In this document: positions 24,598 to 32,832 of the stretch, piece by piece | How positions within the stretch are numbered: position 1 is the first letter of the stretch | Layout of the letters: each line of letters begins with the position of its first letter | DNA from: Oscillospiraceae bacterium | GTDB lineage: Bacteria > Bacillota > Clostridia > Oscillospirales > Ruminococcaceae | Reading direction: 5' to 3' | Length of the DNA: 64,000 nucleotides | Assembly: GCA_014799385.1 (NCBI GenBank) | Contig: JAAVIC010000012.1 | Span: 45,477 to 109,476, forward strand | Program-made: the position numbers and the translations under genes | Notes under the pieces: generated by a model | The model's database searches: none | Seen by the model: only the letters and a program-made list of their open reading frames with translations | Told to the model about the DNA's origin: nothing

Positions 24598-25503
24598 TTA
24601 CTTGATCATAGACGCAACTTCATCAGCGAAGTTGTCTGCCTTCTTCTCAATACCCTCGCCGCGCTCATAGCGAACAAATCCCTCAATCTTGAGAGCTGCT
24701 CCCTGTGCCTTGGCAACGGAATCCAGATACTTACCAACGGAAGTGGTGTTGTCCTTGAAGTAGATCTGCTCAAGCAAGCAAACCTCCTCGGCAAACTTGC
24801 GCAGACGACCCTCAACGATCTTCTCGGCAACGTTAGCGGGCTTGCCCTCTTGCTCAACGAGCTTGGTCTGAACCTCTTTCTCGTTTGCCATAACATCGGC
24901 GGGGATATCCGCCTTTGCAACGTACTGAGCGTTCATCGCAGTGATCTGAAGAGCCGCGTTCTTAGCTGCCGCGAGAATCTCCGCGTCATCGGGCTTGTCG
25001 GTGGAGATCTTCAGCAGTGTACCGATTCTTCCGCCATCGTGCATATACTGAATCAGAGTGCCTTCCATTCTGTCAAAGCGGCGAATCTTGATATTCTCGC
25101 TGATAACGCCGATCTTCTCCGCAAGATACTCGGAAACGGTCTGAGAGGTTCCCTCCGCAGTAATGTTCATAAGCGCGTCAACATCGCTAACATCGCTCTT
25201 AAGAATCGTATCGGTGATGGTTTCCACCAATTCCAAAAATCTATCGGACTTAGCCGCGAAGTCGGTTTCGCAGTTGATCTCAACGATAATGCCCTTGTTG
25301 CCCTCTACCTTGGTCTTTACAATACCCTCAGCGGCGATTCTGCCCGCTTTCTTTGCGGACTTCGCAAGACCCATCTCACGCAGAATCTTTACAGCCTCAT
25401 CGCGGTTGCCGTTGGCATCCTCAAGAGCCTTCTTGCAGTCGGAAAGCCCACAGCCCGTCATATCACGAAGCTCTTTAACATCCTGAATGCTTACATTAGC
25501 CAT
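24598..25503 (-). CDS. tsf: Translation elongation factor Ts
   Basis: Guanine-nucleotide exchange factor for EF-Tu. The 301-residue product has the N-terminal UBA-like domain (VKELRDMTGCGLSDCKKAL), the exchange motif CETDFAAKSDRF (Asp-Phe wedge) and the later MHDGGRIGTLLKI block. ATG at 25503 with ribosome site TAAGGAG. Downstream of rpsB as in most bacteria, but separated by a structured repeat (25540-25609). Ends in a strong terminator. Confidence 0.97.
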   Translation of the reverse strand: MANVSIQDVKELRDMTGCGLSDCKKALEDANGNRDEAVKILREMGLAKSAKKAGRIAAEGIVKTKVEGNKGIIVEINCETDFAAKSDRFLELVETITDTILKSDVSDVDALMNITAEGTSQTVSEYLAEKIGVISENIKIRRFDRMEGTLIQYMHDGGRIGTLLKISTDKPDDAEILAAAKNAALQITAMNAQYVAKADIPADVMANEKEVQTKLVEQEGKPANVAEKIVEGRLRKFAEEVCLLEQIYFKDNTTSVGKYLDSVAKAQGAALKIEGFVRYERGEGIEKKADNFADEVASMIK

Positions 25504-25539
25504 ATAATTTATTCTCCTTATTTCAAACCGCTCAGCAAC

Positions 25540-25609
25540 GGGCAAGCCTCGCTTCGCTCGTTTGCCCTCGCCGCCGAAGAATGCTCCGTTTCACTTTGCA
25601 TCCTTCGGC
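25540..25609. repeat. Cruciform intergenic repeat, copy 2 (rpsB-tsf)
   Basis: Two adjoining hairpins, GGGCAA/TTTGCCC (25540-25567) and GCCGAAGAATGC/GCATCCTTCGGC (25573-25609, 11/12). The outer AAATTC arm is lost or diverged, but the position directly before the ribosome site of tsf (TAAGGAG) matches the other copies. Confidence 0.6.
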
Positions 25610-25632
25610 GCGTGCTTCGCTATGCCTTAATC

Positions 25633-26352
25633 TTATTCAGCCGACTCAGCAGCCTGTTCGGTTGTTGCAGTACCCTGGTTTGCGGAAATAACAGCGTCCG
25701 CCATAGCGCCCGCAATCAGCTTAACTGCGCGGATCGCATCATCGTTTCCGGGGATTACATAGTCGATCTCATCGGGATCGCAGTTGGTGTCGACAATCGC
25801 AACGATCGGGATTCCGAGCTTCTTAGCCTCAGCAACTGCAATCTTCTCCTTGCGCGGGTCAACAACGAACAGCGCGCCGGGGAGCTTCTTCATATTCTTA
25901 ATACCGCCGAGGAACTTTTCGAGCTTCTCGATTTCGAGGTTCAGCTTGATAACTTCCTTCTTGGGGAGCAGGTCGAACGTGCCGTCTGTTTCCATGGTGT
26001 GGAGCTGCTCAAGACGAGCGATACGTCTTTGAATGGTCTTGAAGTTGGTCATCATACCGCCGAGCCAACGCGCGTTTACGTAGTGAGCACCCGCACGAAC
26101 AGCCTCCTCCTTGATGGAGTCCGCCGCCTGCTTCTTAGTGCCGACAAACAGAATCTCGCCACCGTTTGCTGCAACCTCGTGAACAAAGTTGTACGCCTCG
26201 TCCAACTTCTTAACGGTCTTTTGCAGGTCGATGATATAGATGCCGTTGCGCTCCGTGAAGATGTAGGGAGCCATTTTCGGGTTCCAGCGTCTTGTCTGGT
26301 GTCCGAAGTGAACGCCCGCTTCCAGAAGCTGTTTCATTGATACTACTGCCAT
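25633..26352 (-). CDS. rpsB: 30S ribosomal protein S2
   Basis: The 239-residue product has the S2 start [20 protein letters not shown], the [11 protein letters not shown] block and the later [15 protein letters not shown] block. ATG at 26352 follows CAGGAGGAAAA; a longer frame runs back into the leader and is rejected. Transcribed from a consensus promoter with a leader of about 150 bases, and followed by tsf. Confidence 0.97.
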   Translation of the reverse strand: MAVVSMKQLLEAGVHFGHQTRRWNPKMAPYIFTERNGIYIIDLQKTVKKLDEAYNFVHEVAANGGEILFVGTKKQAADSIKEEAVRAGAHYVNARWLGGMMTNFKTIQRRIARLEQLHTMETDGTFDLLPKKEVIKLNLEIEKLEKFLGGIKNMKKLPGALFVVDPRKEKIAVAEAKKLGIPIVAIVDTNCDPDEIDYVIPGNDDAIRAVKLIAGAMADAVISANQGTATTEQAAESAE

Positions 26353-26364
26353 TGTGTTTTCCTC

Positions 26365-26508
26365 CTGATTTTGGTTGATTTCGGATTTCTCCGTGTTTCC
26401 TCCACGGATTTGCCGCCCAGACGCGGGAATACTCACCGCGCACCCTAAGCCGCACCGTCCGTGTGTGTATTTGCGAATCCGCCGTTTTTCGGCGAATACA
26501 CATTTACC
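26365..26508 (-). ncRNA. Structured rpsB leader
   Basis: The minus-strand leader contains TGTGTATTCGCCG ... CGGCG ... CAAATACACA as a long hairpin, then G-rich segments and CCGTGGAGGAAACACGG near the ribosome site. S2 leaders are autoregulatory in many bacteria; this one is only a candidate. Confidence 0.45.
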
Positions 26509-26513
26509 ATAGT

Positions 26514-26542
26514 ATTATACCATATTTCGCCTTTTATTTCAA
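26514..26542 (-). promoter_or_regulatory. Sigma-A promoter of rpsB-tsf
   Basis: TTGAAA - 17 bases - TATAAT on the minus strand. Confidence 0.8.
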
Positions 26543-26557
26543 GTATTTTTTATTCGT

Positions 26558-26848
26558 CTATTTGAACAAACTTCCGCGACCTTTCTTCCGACAATTTGTG
26601 CAACTTGCCGGAGTATCGCATGAAACGAGAATTGTATCCTCGCCAATTACCTCAATATCACACCACTTAATGAACAGATCCTCCTCGCGCCCGAACAGCC
26701 CGAAGAACCTCGCTCTTCCGAACACGATAAGACGGCAGATTTTCGCGGTGCAGTTGTCGAACTCGATATCATCGGGATAACCGAGCCGCGCGCCCGTTTT
26801 GACGTTGATAATTTCCTTGCACCGCAAGTCGTTGAAGCTGTAAACCAT
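26558..26848 (-). CDS. ymxH: YlmC/YmxH-family PRC-barrel sporulation protein
   Basis: A 96-residue protein of the YlmC/YmxH family (PRC-barrel), a clostridial and bacillar sporulation-associated family of unknown mechanism. Signature: MVYSFNDLRCKEIINVKTGARLGYPDDIEFD, then GLFGREEDLFIKWCDIEVIGEDTILV. The C-terminus carries a CTNC pair and a basic tail. Start ATG with ribosome site GGGGGTG. It lies just upstream of the rpsB promoter and is probably transcribed separately. A MITE-like element lies immediately upstream. Confidence 0.88.
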   Translation of the reverse strand: MVYSFNDLRCKEIINVKTGARLGYPDDIEFDNCTAKICRLIVFGRARFFGLFGREEDLFIKWCDIEVIGEDTILVSCDTPASCTNCRKKGRGSLFK

Positions 26849-26898
26849 TTTGTCACCCCCGATATTTCTTTGTAAAATTTATGCAAATCGAGGGCGCA

Positions 26899-27028
26899 AA
26901 ATTCATCAGACTGTCGATAAACCCTCGCACCGCCCCGCCGCTTTGCGGCGGGGCTTACTTCGTCAAAGCCCTAACTTAGGGCTTTTCCTCGTCTGCGAGT
27001 GTTTCTCGACAGTCTGAGAAATATGAAT
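26899..27028. mobile_element. MITE-like element with nested inverted repeats
   Basis: Terminal arms 26907-26929 and 26994-27016 match at 21 of 23 positions (CAGACTGTCGA ends), with ATTCAT / ATGAAT just outside. Inside are two more perfect hairpins: GCCCCGCCGC (26932-26954) and AAAGCCCTAA (26965-26985). No coding capacity. A partial end (CTACAGTCTGAAATTCAT) follows at 27043-27060. Confidence 0.7.
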
Positions 27029-27056
27029 TAAATGGGCTTTTTCTACAGTCTGAAAT

Positions 27057-27764
27057 TCATATCAGCGACAAAATATCCTCACAAGCCCCATCGAGCGTGA
27101 ATGCCTTAAATCCGCCGATGTCCACGCTGTCGGGATTCTCCAGAAATTCCGGAATCAGGTAGCTTCTGATACCAAGCGTCTTGGTCGGGATTATGTCCTC
27201 GGGGACGCTGTTGCCTATCATCACGCACTCATCTGCGGACTTTCCGCATTTTTCCAGAATCTCCGTGAAGTATTTCGGATTGGGCTTGGAGAAGCGGCTG
27301 TTCTCGTAACTTGTTATGTATGAAAAATCCTCTTTGGAAAGTTCGACCCATGCCAATCTCGTTTCCACGGCACACAACGGGAAAATCGGATTGGTTGCCA
27401 GAATCAAATCCAACCCCGCTGCACGGAGCCGCTCTATCAGCGACTTCCGCGAGATTTGGTATTTCAAGCAGCTTTTCACCGCGTCAAACTCGTGGGTGTA
27501 GAAATCATCGCAAAGCGGCTCTATATCGGGCTTTTCGAGATTGTTTGCCTTGAATGTTTCCCAGAACGCGTCGCGATTGATCCGTGAGCCGTCATTTTTC
27601 GCCATTGCAGCCGTACCGCGCCAAACGTCCTTGATGAGCGTTTTCGGGTCGTATCCGAGCGGCGCGACTTTCTTGCACAGCCCCTCGAAATACAGTTTCA
27701 CGAAATCGTCCTGATTAAACGGCAGCAGAGTTCCGTCCAAATCAAACATTACCGTTGTTATCAT
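27057..27764 (-). CDS. HAD-superfamily hydrolase
   Basis: A 235-residue phosphatase-like protein with all four HAD motifs: I FDLDGTLLPF (nucleophile Asp), II ATNP, III Lys in SKPNPKYF and IV GNSVPEDIIPT, with a helical cap between I and II. Such enzymes dephosphorylate small metabolites; substrate unknown. ATG at 27764 follows AAGGAGGG. It overlaps the exonuclease gene by 23 bases, so expression is coupled. It ends at a partial copy of the MITE-like end. Confidence 0.9.
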   Translation of the reverse strand: MITTVMFDLDGTLLPFNQDDFVKLYFEGLCKKVAPLGYDPKTLIKDVWRGTAAMAKNDGSRINRDAFWETFKANNLEKPDIEPLCDDFYTHEFDAVKSCLKYQISRKSLIERLRAAGLDLILATNPIFPLCAVETRLAWVELSKEDFSYITSYENSRFSKPNPKYFTEILEKCGKSADECVMIGNSVPEDIIPTKTLGIRSYLIPEFLENPDSVDIGGFKAFTLDGACEDILSLI

Positions 27765-28683
27765 TCTGAGTTTCCCTCCTTGCCTTAGATCGTGCAATTC
27801 GCTCTTCGCGCTTTTTCAGCTTTGCCGCAAAAATCTTTTCGTCTTCCTCGTTGGCATTATAGAGCGTCCTGAGTACCATATAATCCCCCTCGGAGATTTT
27901 GACTGCCTTGATTTTCAGGAGATATGCTCCACAATCCGCGCACCTCACGATAGACTTGCAGTTTTTTCCGTTGAAAATCCGATCATTAAAAGCCAACCTT
28001 GCGCCGCATTTCGGGCACTTCATCGCCGTTACGCGCGGGTAATTCATCATTTTCTTCGGGTCGGAAATCCCCTCAATGGCGTCCTTATAAACAGGCGCGG
28101 GATTTGTTGACGCGTATTGCGCGTACTCCGCGATTCCCAGTGCCATATCCAGCTTTTTGCACACCTCGTATGTTAGAAACGCGTCATTGAACGCATCGTG
28201 AACCTGCACGTCCAACGGTATCCCGAGCGATTCCGCGGCGGTGGACAGCGCGCACTGAAGATGCTCCGATTTCAATTGACGGTTGTAAATCAATTGCAGA
28301 TTTATATAATCCGCGCCAAATCCCGTATCTAAGCCGTACAATGCGAGATTATCCGCCAAAATCCCCAAATCGTCAAATCCCCAGGTGATAAAGCGAAATT
28401 CACTTCCGCACCATTGCGAGAACCGCTTGAAAGCCGTTGGGAACGTTTCTCCCGTTTTGAGCTGTTCGCCGCTTATCCCCGTGATTTTTTCCACATGGGG
28501 ATTCATAATTTTGTAGTATTTCGGACGAACATTGATCTTGATTTTGTCCAGATACTCAAACCGGGCATTCACCTTGATCGCGCCGATCTGGATTATCTCG
28601 CCGTACAGCATTACAGGACTGCGCACCATTTGCGCGTTGCTGAGCGCCTGATTCCATTCCATATCAAGGATAATGTAATTCAT
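27742..28683 (-). CDS. DEDDh 3'-5' exonuclease with C-terminal zinc ribbon
   Basis: A 313-residue exonuclease of the RNase T/epsilon (KapD/ERI-1-like) superfamily. The acidic sites are visible: Asp7 and Glu9 in LDMEWNQ, Asp in TWGFDDLGIL, and His-Asp in VHDAFNDAFLTYEV. A C-terminal zinc ribbon (CPKCGARL ... CADCGAY) and a strongly basic tail suggest nucleic acid binding. RNA is the more likely substrate. Read before, and overlapping, the HAD hydrolase gene. Confidence 0.85.
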   Translation of the reverse strand: MNYIILDMEWNQALSNAQMVRSPVMLYGEIIQIGAIKVNARFEYLDKIKINVRPKYYKIMNPHVEKITGISGEQLKTGETFPTAFKRFSQWCGSEFRFITWGFDDLGILADNLALYGLDTGFGADYINLQLIYNRQLKSEHLQCALSTAAESLGIPLDVQVHDAFNDAFLTYEVCKKLDMALGIAEYAQYASTNPAPVYKDAIEGISDPKKMMNYPRVTAMKCPKCGARLAFNDRIFNGKNCKSIVRCADCGAYLLKIKAVKISEGDYMVLRTLYNANEEDEKIFAAKLKKREERIARSKARRETQNDNNGNV

Positions 28684-28697
28684 AAAACCATTCTTTC

Positions 28698-29168
28698 TTA
28701 AAAATCTTTCGCACGTCTGCCCTCATTTGGTTTTAGGTTTGGTCTTGGATAAAGGGTACGCTTTTGAATCAATTGTTTGTGTGATTCGTGTACCGAAAAC
28801 TCATCTCCGAATATCCCTTCCATTCGTTTGATAACAAATTCGCACGCGTCATAGAAGTTATTTTTCTCCTTCTCATCGGCAAATCCGATAAACGGCTTGC
28901 TGTTCGGTGAAATATCCATTTCCCAAATTCGTGAGTATGTTTCAAAAATGAGTTTTACCTTTTCCTCAAGCTCAACCTCGCCCTTTAACCGCTCTTCGGG
29001 TATTCTTATTTCCGTTGTTTTCTCTTTCCACGTGCGGGCGTTGACCAAGATGTAACGGATTCCGATGAAATACCCGTCACTGCTTACCAAATAATCCCAA
29101 TAATCGTCACCAATAAGCCAGATGGGAGCGCAATCGTAGTCAAACATAAACTTGATTTCACGTTTCAT
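28698..29168 (-). CDS. Hypothetical protein
   Basis: A 156-residue soluble protein, mixed alpha/beta, with aromatic-rich N-terminus (FDYDCAPIWLIGDDYWDYLV) and basic C-terminus; no family recognised. The ATG at 29168 overlaps the stop of the ABC-F gene as ATGA, which fixes the start and indicates coupled translation. Immunity-like small proteins look similar but nothing supports that role. Confidence 0.65.
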   Translation of the reverse strand: MKREIKFMFDYDCAPIWLIGDDYWDYLVSSDGYFIGIRYILVNARTWKEKTTEIRIPEERLKGEVELEEKVKLIFETYSRIWEMDISPNSKPFIGFADEKEKNNFYDACEFVIKRMEGIFGDEFSVHESHKQLIQKRTLYPRPNLKPNEGRRAKDF

Positions 29169-30778
29169 ATTGATAGCGAGCCGCCCACATTTTCCTTGCG
29201 CCACTCCACATACTCGTCATAGTTGCCTTGACGGTCGAAGCAGCCGTCCTCGGTGATTTCAATAATGCGGTTCGGCACGGTGTCCAGAATCTCGTGGTCG
29301 TGACTTGCGAACAGCACATTCCCCTTGAACTCGGAAAGCCCGTTGTTTACTGCGGTAATGCTCTCCAAATCGAGGTGGTTTGTCGGTCTGTCGAGTATCA
29401 GACAGTTCGAGTGGAACAACATCATTCGTGAGAACATACAGCGCACCTTCTCGCCGCCCGAAAGCACGTTCACGGGCTTGTAAACATCATCGCCGCTGAA
29501 CAGCATTCTGCCCAAAAATCCGCGCAGATAGCTCTCGGTTTCGTCCGTGGAATACTGCCGAATCCAGTCGATTATCGACAGCTCGCACTCGTTGAAAAAC
29601 GCGGAGTTATCATTTGGGAAGTAGCTTGTGGTGATAGTTCCGCCCCATTTGAACGTTCCCTCGTCCGGTTCTATTTCCTCGGTTAAAATGCGGAACAGCG
29701 TTGTTACGGCGATTTCGTTCGCTCCGACAAACGCGATTTTATCACCCTTTGCCACGGTAAAGCTCACATTGTTCAGAACCTTTACGCCGTCCACCGTTTT
29801 GGAAAGACCCGTTACCTGCAAGATGTCCTTGCCTGCCTCGCGCTCCATATCGAATCCGATATACGGATATTTACGCGAGGACGCGGGCATTTCCTCCACC
29901 GTAAGCTTATCCAACAGCTTGCGGCGCGAGGTCGCTTGCTTGGACTTGGACTTGTTCGCCGAGAACCGCGCGATAAAGCTCTGAAGCTCCTTTATCTTCT
30001 CCTCGGCTTTTTTGTTCTGCTGTTTGATCATTCGCTGAATCAACTGCGAGGATTCATACCAGAACTCGTAGTTACCCACATACATCTTGATTTTTCCGTA
30101 GTCGATGTCCACGATGTGCGTGCAGACGTTATTCAGGAAGTGACGGTCGTGCGAAACCACGATTACCGTACCGAAATAATCCGCGAGGAAATCCTCCAAC
30201 CACGAAACCGCCTCAACATCAAGGTGGTTGGTCGGCTCGTCCATCAGAATTATATCGGGGTTTCCGAACAGGCACTGCGCAAGGAGAATCTTGACCTTTT
30301 CGTTACCCGAAAGGCTTGACATCTGCCGCAGCATTATATCCTCGGGCAAGCCCAGTCCTTGAACCAGCTTAGACGCGTCCGACTCGGCTTCCCAGCCGTT
30401 AAGCTCCGCGAACTCACCCTCCAGAACGCTTGCGCGTTCGCCGTCCTCGTCCGAAAAGTCCTCTTTCGCGTAGAGCGCGTCCTTTTCCTGCATTATGTCA
30501 TAGAGCTTTTTGTTGCCCATAATCACGGTATCCTGCACGGTGAACTCATCGAACGCGTAATGATCCTGACGCAGAACGCTCATACGCAGCTCGGGCGGGC
30601 GCGTAACCGTACCCTTGGAAGGCTCCAGTTCGCCGCACAAAACCTTCAGAAACGTGGATTTTCCTGCGCCGTTTGCACCGATAACTCCGTAGCAGTTACC
30701 CGGGTTGAACTGCAAATCCACGTCCTTAAACAAAACCTGTCCGCCGAAGCTGACGTTAACATCACTTACTGTAATCAA
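29165..30778 (-). CDS. ABC-F ATPase, YkpA-like
   Basis: A 537-residue soluble protein with two ATPase domains and an interdomain linker, as in ABC-F translation factors that act at the ribosomal E site. Domain 1: Walker A GANGAGKST, signature LSGNEKVK, Walker B ILMDEPTNHLD. Domain 2 is degenerate: Walker A is GANEIAVTT (the Lys and Gly-Lys pair missing) and Walker B is LILDRPTNHLD with Arg for Glu; its signature LSGGEKVR is intact. The YkpA subfamily already has an atypical second site, but the loss looks more complete here. Start is TTG at 30778 with AGGAGAATACCAA before it. Confidence 0.88.
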   Translation of the reverse strand: MITVSDVNVSFGGQVLFKDVDLQFNPGNCYGVIGANGAGKSTFLKVLCGELEPSKGTVTRPPELRMSVLRQDHYAFDEFTVQDTVIMGNKKLYDIMQEKDALYAKEDFSDEDGERASVLEGEFAELNGWEAESDASKLVQGLGLPEDIMLRQMSSLSGNEKVKILLAQCLFGNPDIILMDEPTNHLDVEAVSWLEDFLADYFGTVIVVSHDRHFLNNVCTHIVDIDYGKIKMYVGNYEFWYESSQLIQRMIKQQNKKAEEKIKELQSFIARFSANKSKSKQATSRRKLLDKLTVEEMPASSRKYPYIGFDMEREAGKDILQVTGLSKTVDGVKVLNNVSFTVAKGDKIAFVGANEIAVTTLFRILTEEIEPDEGTFKWGGTITTSYFPNDNSAFFNECELSIIDWIRQYSTDETESYLRGFLGRMLFSGDDVYKPVNVLSGGEKVRCMFSRMMLFHSNCLILDRPTNHLDLESITAVNNGLSEFKGNVLFASHDHEILDTVPNRIIEITEDGCFDRQGNYDEYVEWRKENVGGSLSI

Positions 30779-30807
30779 TTGGTATTCTCCTATCCTAAAT
30801 ATAGCAA

Positions 30808-31134
30808 TTAAAAATCACTTGTAAACTTTTCGGGAACCCCCTGTTCCATAAGCGATTTTCTCTCCTCCTCCGACAACGGAAAAGTGAAATGCCCGTCATC
30901 GTGCTTATACACCTCGTCCTCAATGTCCGCGTATAAACCGCCTATAAATTCAAGCCAGCTTGACGCGTATTTATCAGGATCAACGACATTGAAGAAGTCA
31001 AATCCGCCCGCCGCGTAGAACACATTCAGTGCATCGGCAAGACTGCTGTTCCCGTTAAGCAGAAGCTTATCCGGAATTACAAAACCGGCATTATCCCATT
31101 CTGCATAACCGACTTTATCCGGAGTTTCAATCAT
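30808..31134 (-). CDS. Hypothetical protein
   Basis: A 108-residue acidic soluble protein with a FYAAGGFDFFNVVDPDKYASSW core; no family recognised. ATG at 31134 is chosen because GAAGGTGA lies just upstream and spans the stop of the phosphatase gene; an earlier in-frame ATG would overlap that gene by 41 bases. In operon with the phosphatase and, 29 bases on, the ABC-F gene. Confidence 0.6.
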   Translation of the reverse strand: MIETPDKVGYAEWDNAGFVIPDKLLLNGNSSLADALNVFYAAGGFDFFNVVDPDKYASSWLEFIGGLYADIEDEVYKHDDGHFTFPLSEEERKSLMEQGVPEKFTSDF

Positions 31135-31138
31135 AAAT

Positions 31139-31753
31139 TCACCTTCTCTTACAATCTCCGCGAATGTTTGTTTCATCATTAAGCCAAAGCCCGCATTGTT
31201 TCAGTAACTGCTCAATGTTTTCCCTATGCGGAATTATTATTTCTATATCTGTTTCCGGGTGAGCGTCCACATATCCCGTAAGCATATCCATCAAATTTTC
31301 CCCAGACTTCATATAATCATCAATGATTATTTCATCACTGAATCCGAGCCGTTTCAGAATAATCGCGGATACCACCCCGGTGCGGTCTTTGCCCGCCGTG
31401 CAGAAATACATCACATTGGATTGCGCGTTCATAATCGTATCAATGATTTTCTCCATTTGTTCGTCCACCATCTGCCGATATATTGTATGCAGGTGTTCGA
31501 TAGACTTCGGAGTATCTCCGCCCCCGGTAACCGGAAGATGAAAATATCCGAACCCGTCCGAATCCTTAAGAACACACGGATTTTTGAGGACTTCCTCGTC
31601 CGAACGCAAATCCACAATTGTAGTTATATTATTGCCCAAAAGCCACTTGATCTCCTGTTCGGTCAGGCATTCGGGGAAATCGCTCCTGATGTACCTCATC
31701 GAGCCTGTCGGCAGCGCACGCGTATTTCTTGTCGATTGTAATAAGGAACTCAT
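31139..31753 (-). CDS. Tyrosine-protein phosphatase (DSP-like)
   Basis: A 204-residue phosphatase of the Y_phosphatase3 type. The P-loop CTAGKDRTGV with catalytic Cys and Arg is present, preceded by TTIVDLRSDEE (the family's NxRDLR-type block). The residue before the Cys is Phe in place of the usual His (HCxAGKDRTG), which normally lowers the Cys pKa. Cytoplasmic; substrates may be phosphotyrosine or phosphoinositide-like. Ribosome site GGGAGGG with 9-base spacing. Confidence 0.85.
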   Translation of the reverse strand: MSSLLQSTRNTRALPTGSMRYIRSDFPECLTEQEIKWLLGNNITTIVDLRSDEEVLKNPCVLKDSDGFGYFHLPVTGGGDTPKSIEHLHTIYRQMVDEQMEKIIDTIMNAQSNVMYFCTAGKDRTGVVSAIILKRLGFSDEIIIDDYMKSGENLMDMLTGYVDAHPETDIEIIIPHRENIEQLLKQCGLWLNDETNIRGDCKRR

Positions 31754-31777
31754 ACGAAATTGCCCTCCCTGTTTGTA

Positions 31778-32233
31778 TTATTCTATATCGTAATTCAGCG
31801 ACAGTCCGATTTCGACATTTTTACAGTCATACCCGACCAGCTTGAACTTGTTCTCACCCTTGTTGAGGTATATTATTGTACCCTTGAGCATATCTTCCTC
31901 ACCGGATGCCTCGGCAACCGTAAAAACATCTCCGTTATCATCAATCAGCACGAGTTTGGCTTTCCCCTTAGAAAGTCTGAACCACACTTGCGCCGCAGCA
32001 TCGCAACCTGTTTCCTCCGTGATTGTCCAAAGCGTGTCACGCCCATCAAATTTTTTCGCTTTAACGTTGAATCCGTTATCGGCTGTTGTTAAGTTAAATC
32101 CCGTTTCGGCATAACGGTCGTCCGCCACAATAACCGAGGCTTGTTCGTACTCTTCCTTGGCAAATTCATTGCTTCCGCACCCAGCAAGCATTAAACACAT
32201 CGCGGCAGTCAAAACTAACACAAACTTTTTCAT
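31778..32233 (-). CDS. Small lipoprotein
   Basis: A 151-residue predicted lipoprotein: signal peptide MKKFVLVLTAAMCLMLAGC with lipobox LAGC, then a beta-rich domain (AQVWFRLSKGKAKLVLIDDNGDVF) of about 120 residues that resembles a small jelly-roll fold; no family certain. Ribosome site AAGGAGG. Twenty-four bases upstream of the phosphatase gene, so in the same transcript. Confidence 0.75.
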   Translation of the reverse strand: MKKFVLVLTAAMCLMLAGCGSNEFAKEEYEQASVIVADDRYAETGFNLTTADNGFNVKAKKFDGRDTLWTITEETGCDAAAQVWFRLSKGKAKLVLIDDNGDVFTVAEASGEEDMLKGTIIYLNKGENKFKLVGYDCKNVEIGLSLNYDIE

Positions 32234-32321
32234 ACCAAACCTCCTTCAAATATTCGCGAATGCCAAAGCCGGCGTTTACATCACTTACTGTTATCAATTG
32301 TTGCCTATAATTTATAAACTC

Positions 32322-32804
32322 TTAATTGAAAAACACCAAAACGGCAGAAGTAACAGCCGCCAAAATCGGATATCCGATAATCGTTCCTACCCATTTGCTG
32401 ATGAGGGTTTTCTTTGGAATATAGGGCATAAGATCCTCTGTTCCGGGTATAAGCCACGCCTTTGTATGACCGACCCAATACCAATCAATGAAAATTCTGT
32501 CAAACAGTCCCATTATCCACTGGACAGCGGAAATCTGCCAGAAGATATCCCAAAAACCTCTCGCGCCGTTGATAAAATAAACCATTGCCGGTACAAGGAA
32601 TAGAACAGGAACAAACAACGCCACCGAAGAAATGATCTTATTTCTTTTAATTCTGTCTTTTGTGGTTAGCCCCAATTCCACGACCCGATTTTGAACGTCT
32701 TTTTCATAAAAAACCACCAATCCAACAGGACCGTTTGCTATCCCAATCACGCAGATGATCAGCAAAATAAAACACATTACCAAACCTTCCAATGCAATAA
32801 TCAT
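32322..32804 (-). CDS. Membrane protein
   Basis: A 160-residue protein with an N-terminal transmembrane helix (residues 5-30), a charged loop (TKDRIKRNK), and three further hydrophobic segments (about 55-75, 85-105, 138-158). No family recognised. ATG at 32804 follows GAGGTGGTGAG. It starts 28 bases after metY, so may be co-transcribed. Confidence 0.65.
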   Translation of the reverse strand: MIIALEGLVMCFILLIICVIGIANGPVGLVVFYEKDVQNRVVELGLTTKDRIKRNKIISSVALFVPVLFLVPAMVYFINGARGFWDIFWQISAVQWIMGLFDRIFIDWYWVGHTKAWLIPGTEDLMPYIPKKTLISKWVGTIIGYPILAAVTSAVLVFFN

Positions 32805-32832
32805 GGCTCACCACCTCAAATTCCGACTCGAT

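Noticed and set aside
24850..26340. 496-codon + frame across tsf and rpsB
   Set aside because: It is antisense to two ribosomal-factor genes and their repeat; no start signals.
29165..30778. Antibiotic resistance ABC-F (Msr/Vga type)
   Set aside because: The linker and motifs fit the housekeeping YkpA-like group, not the resistance subfamilies.
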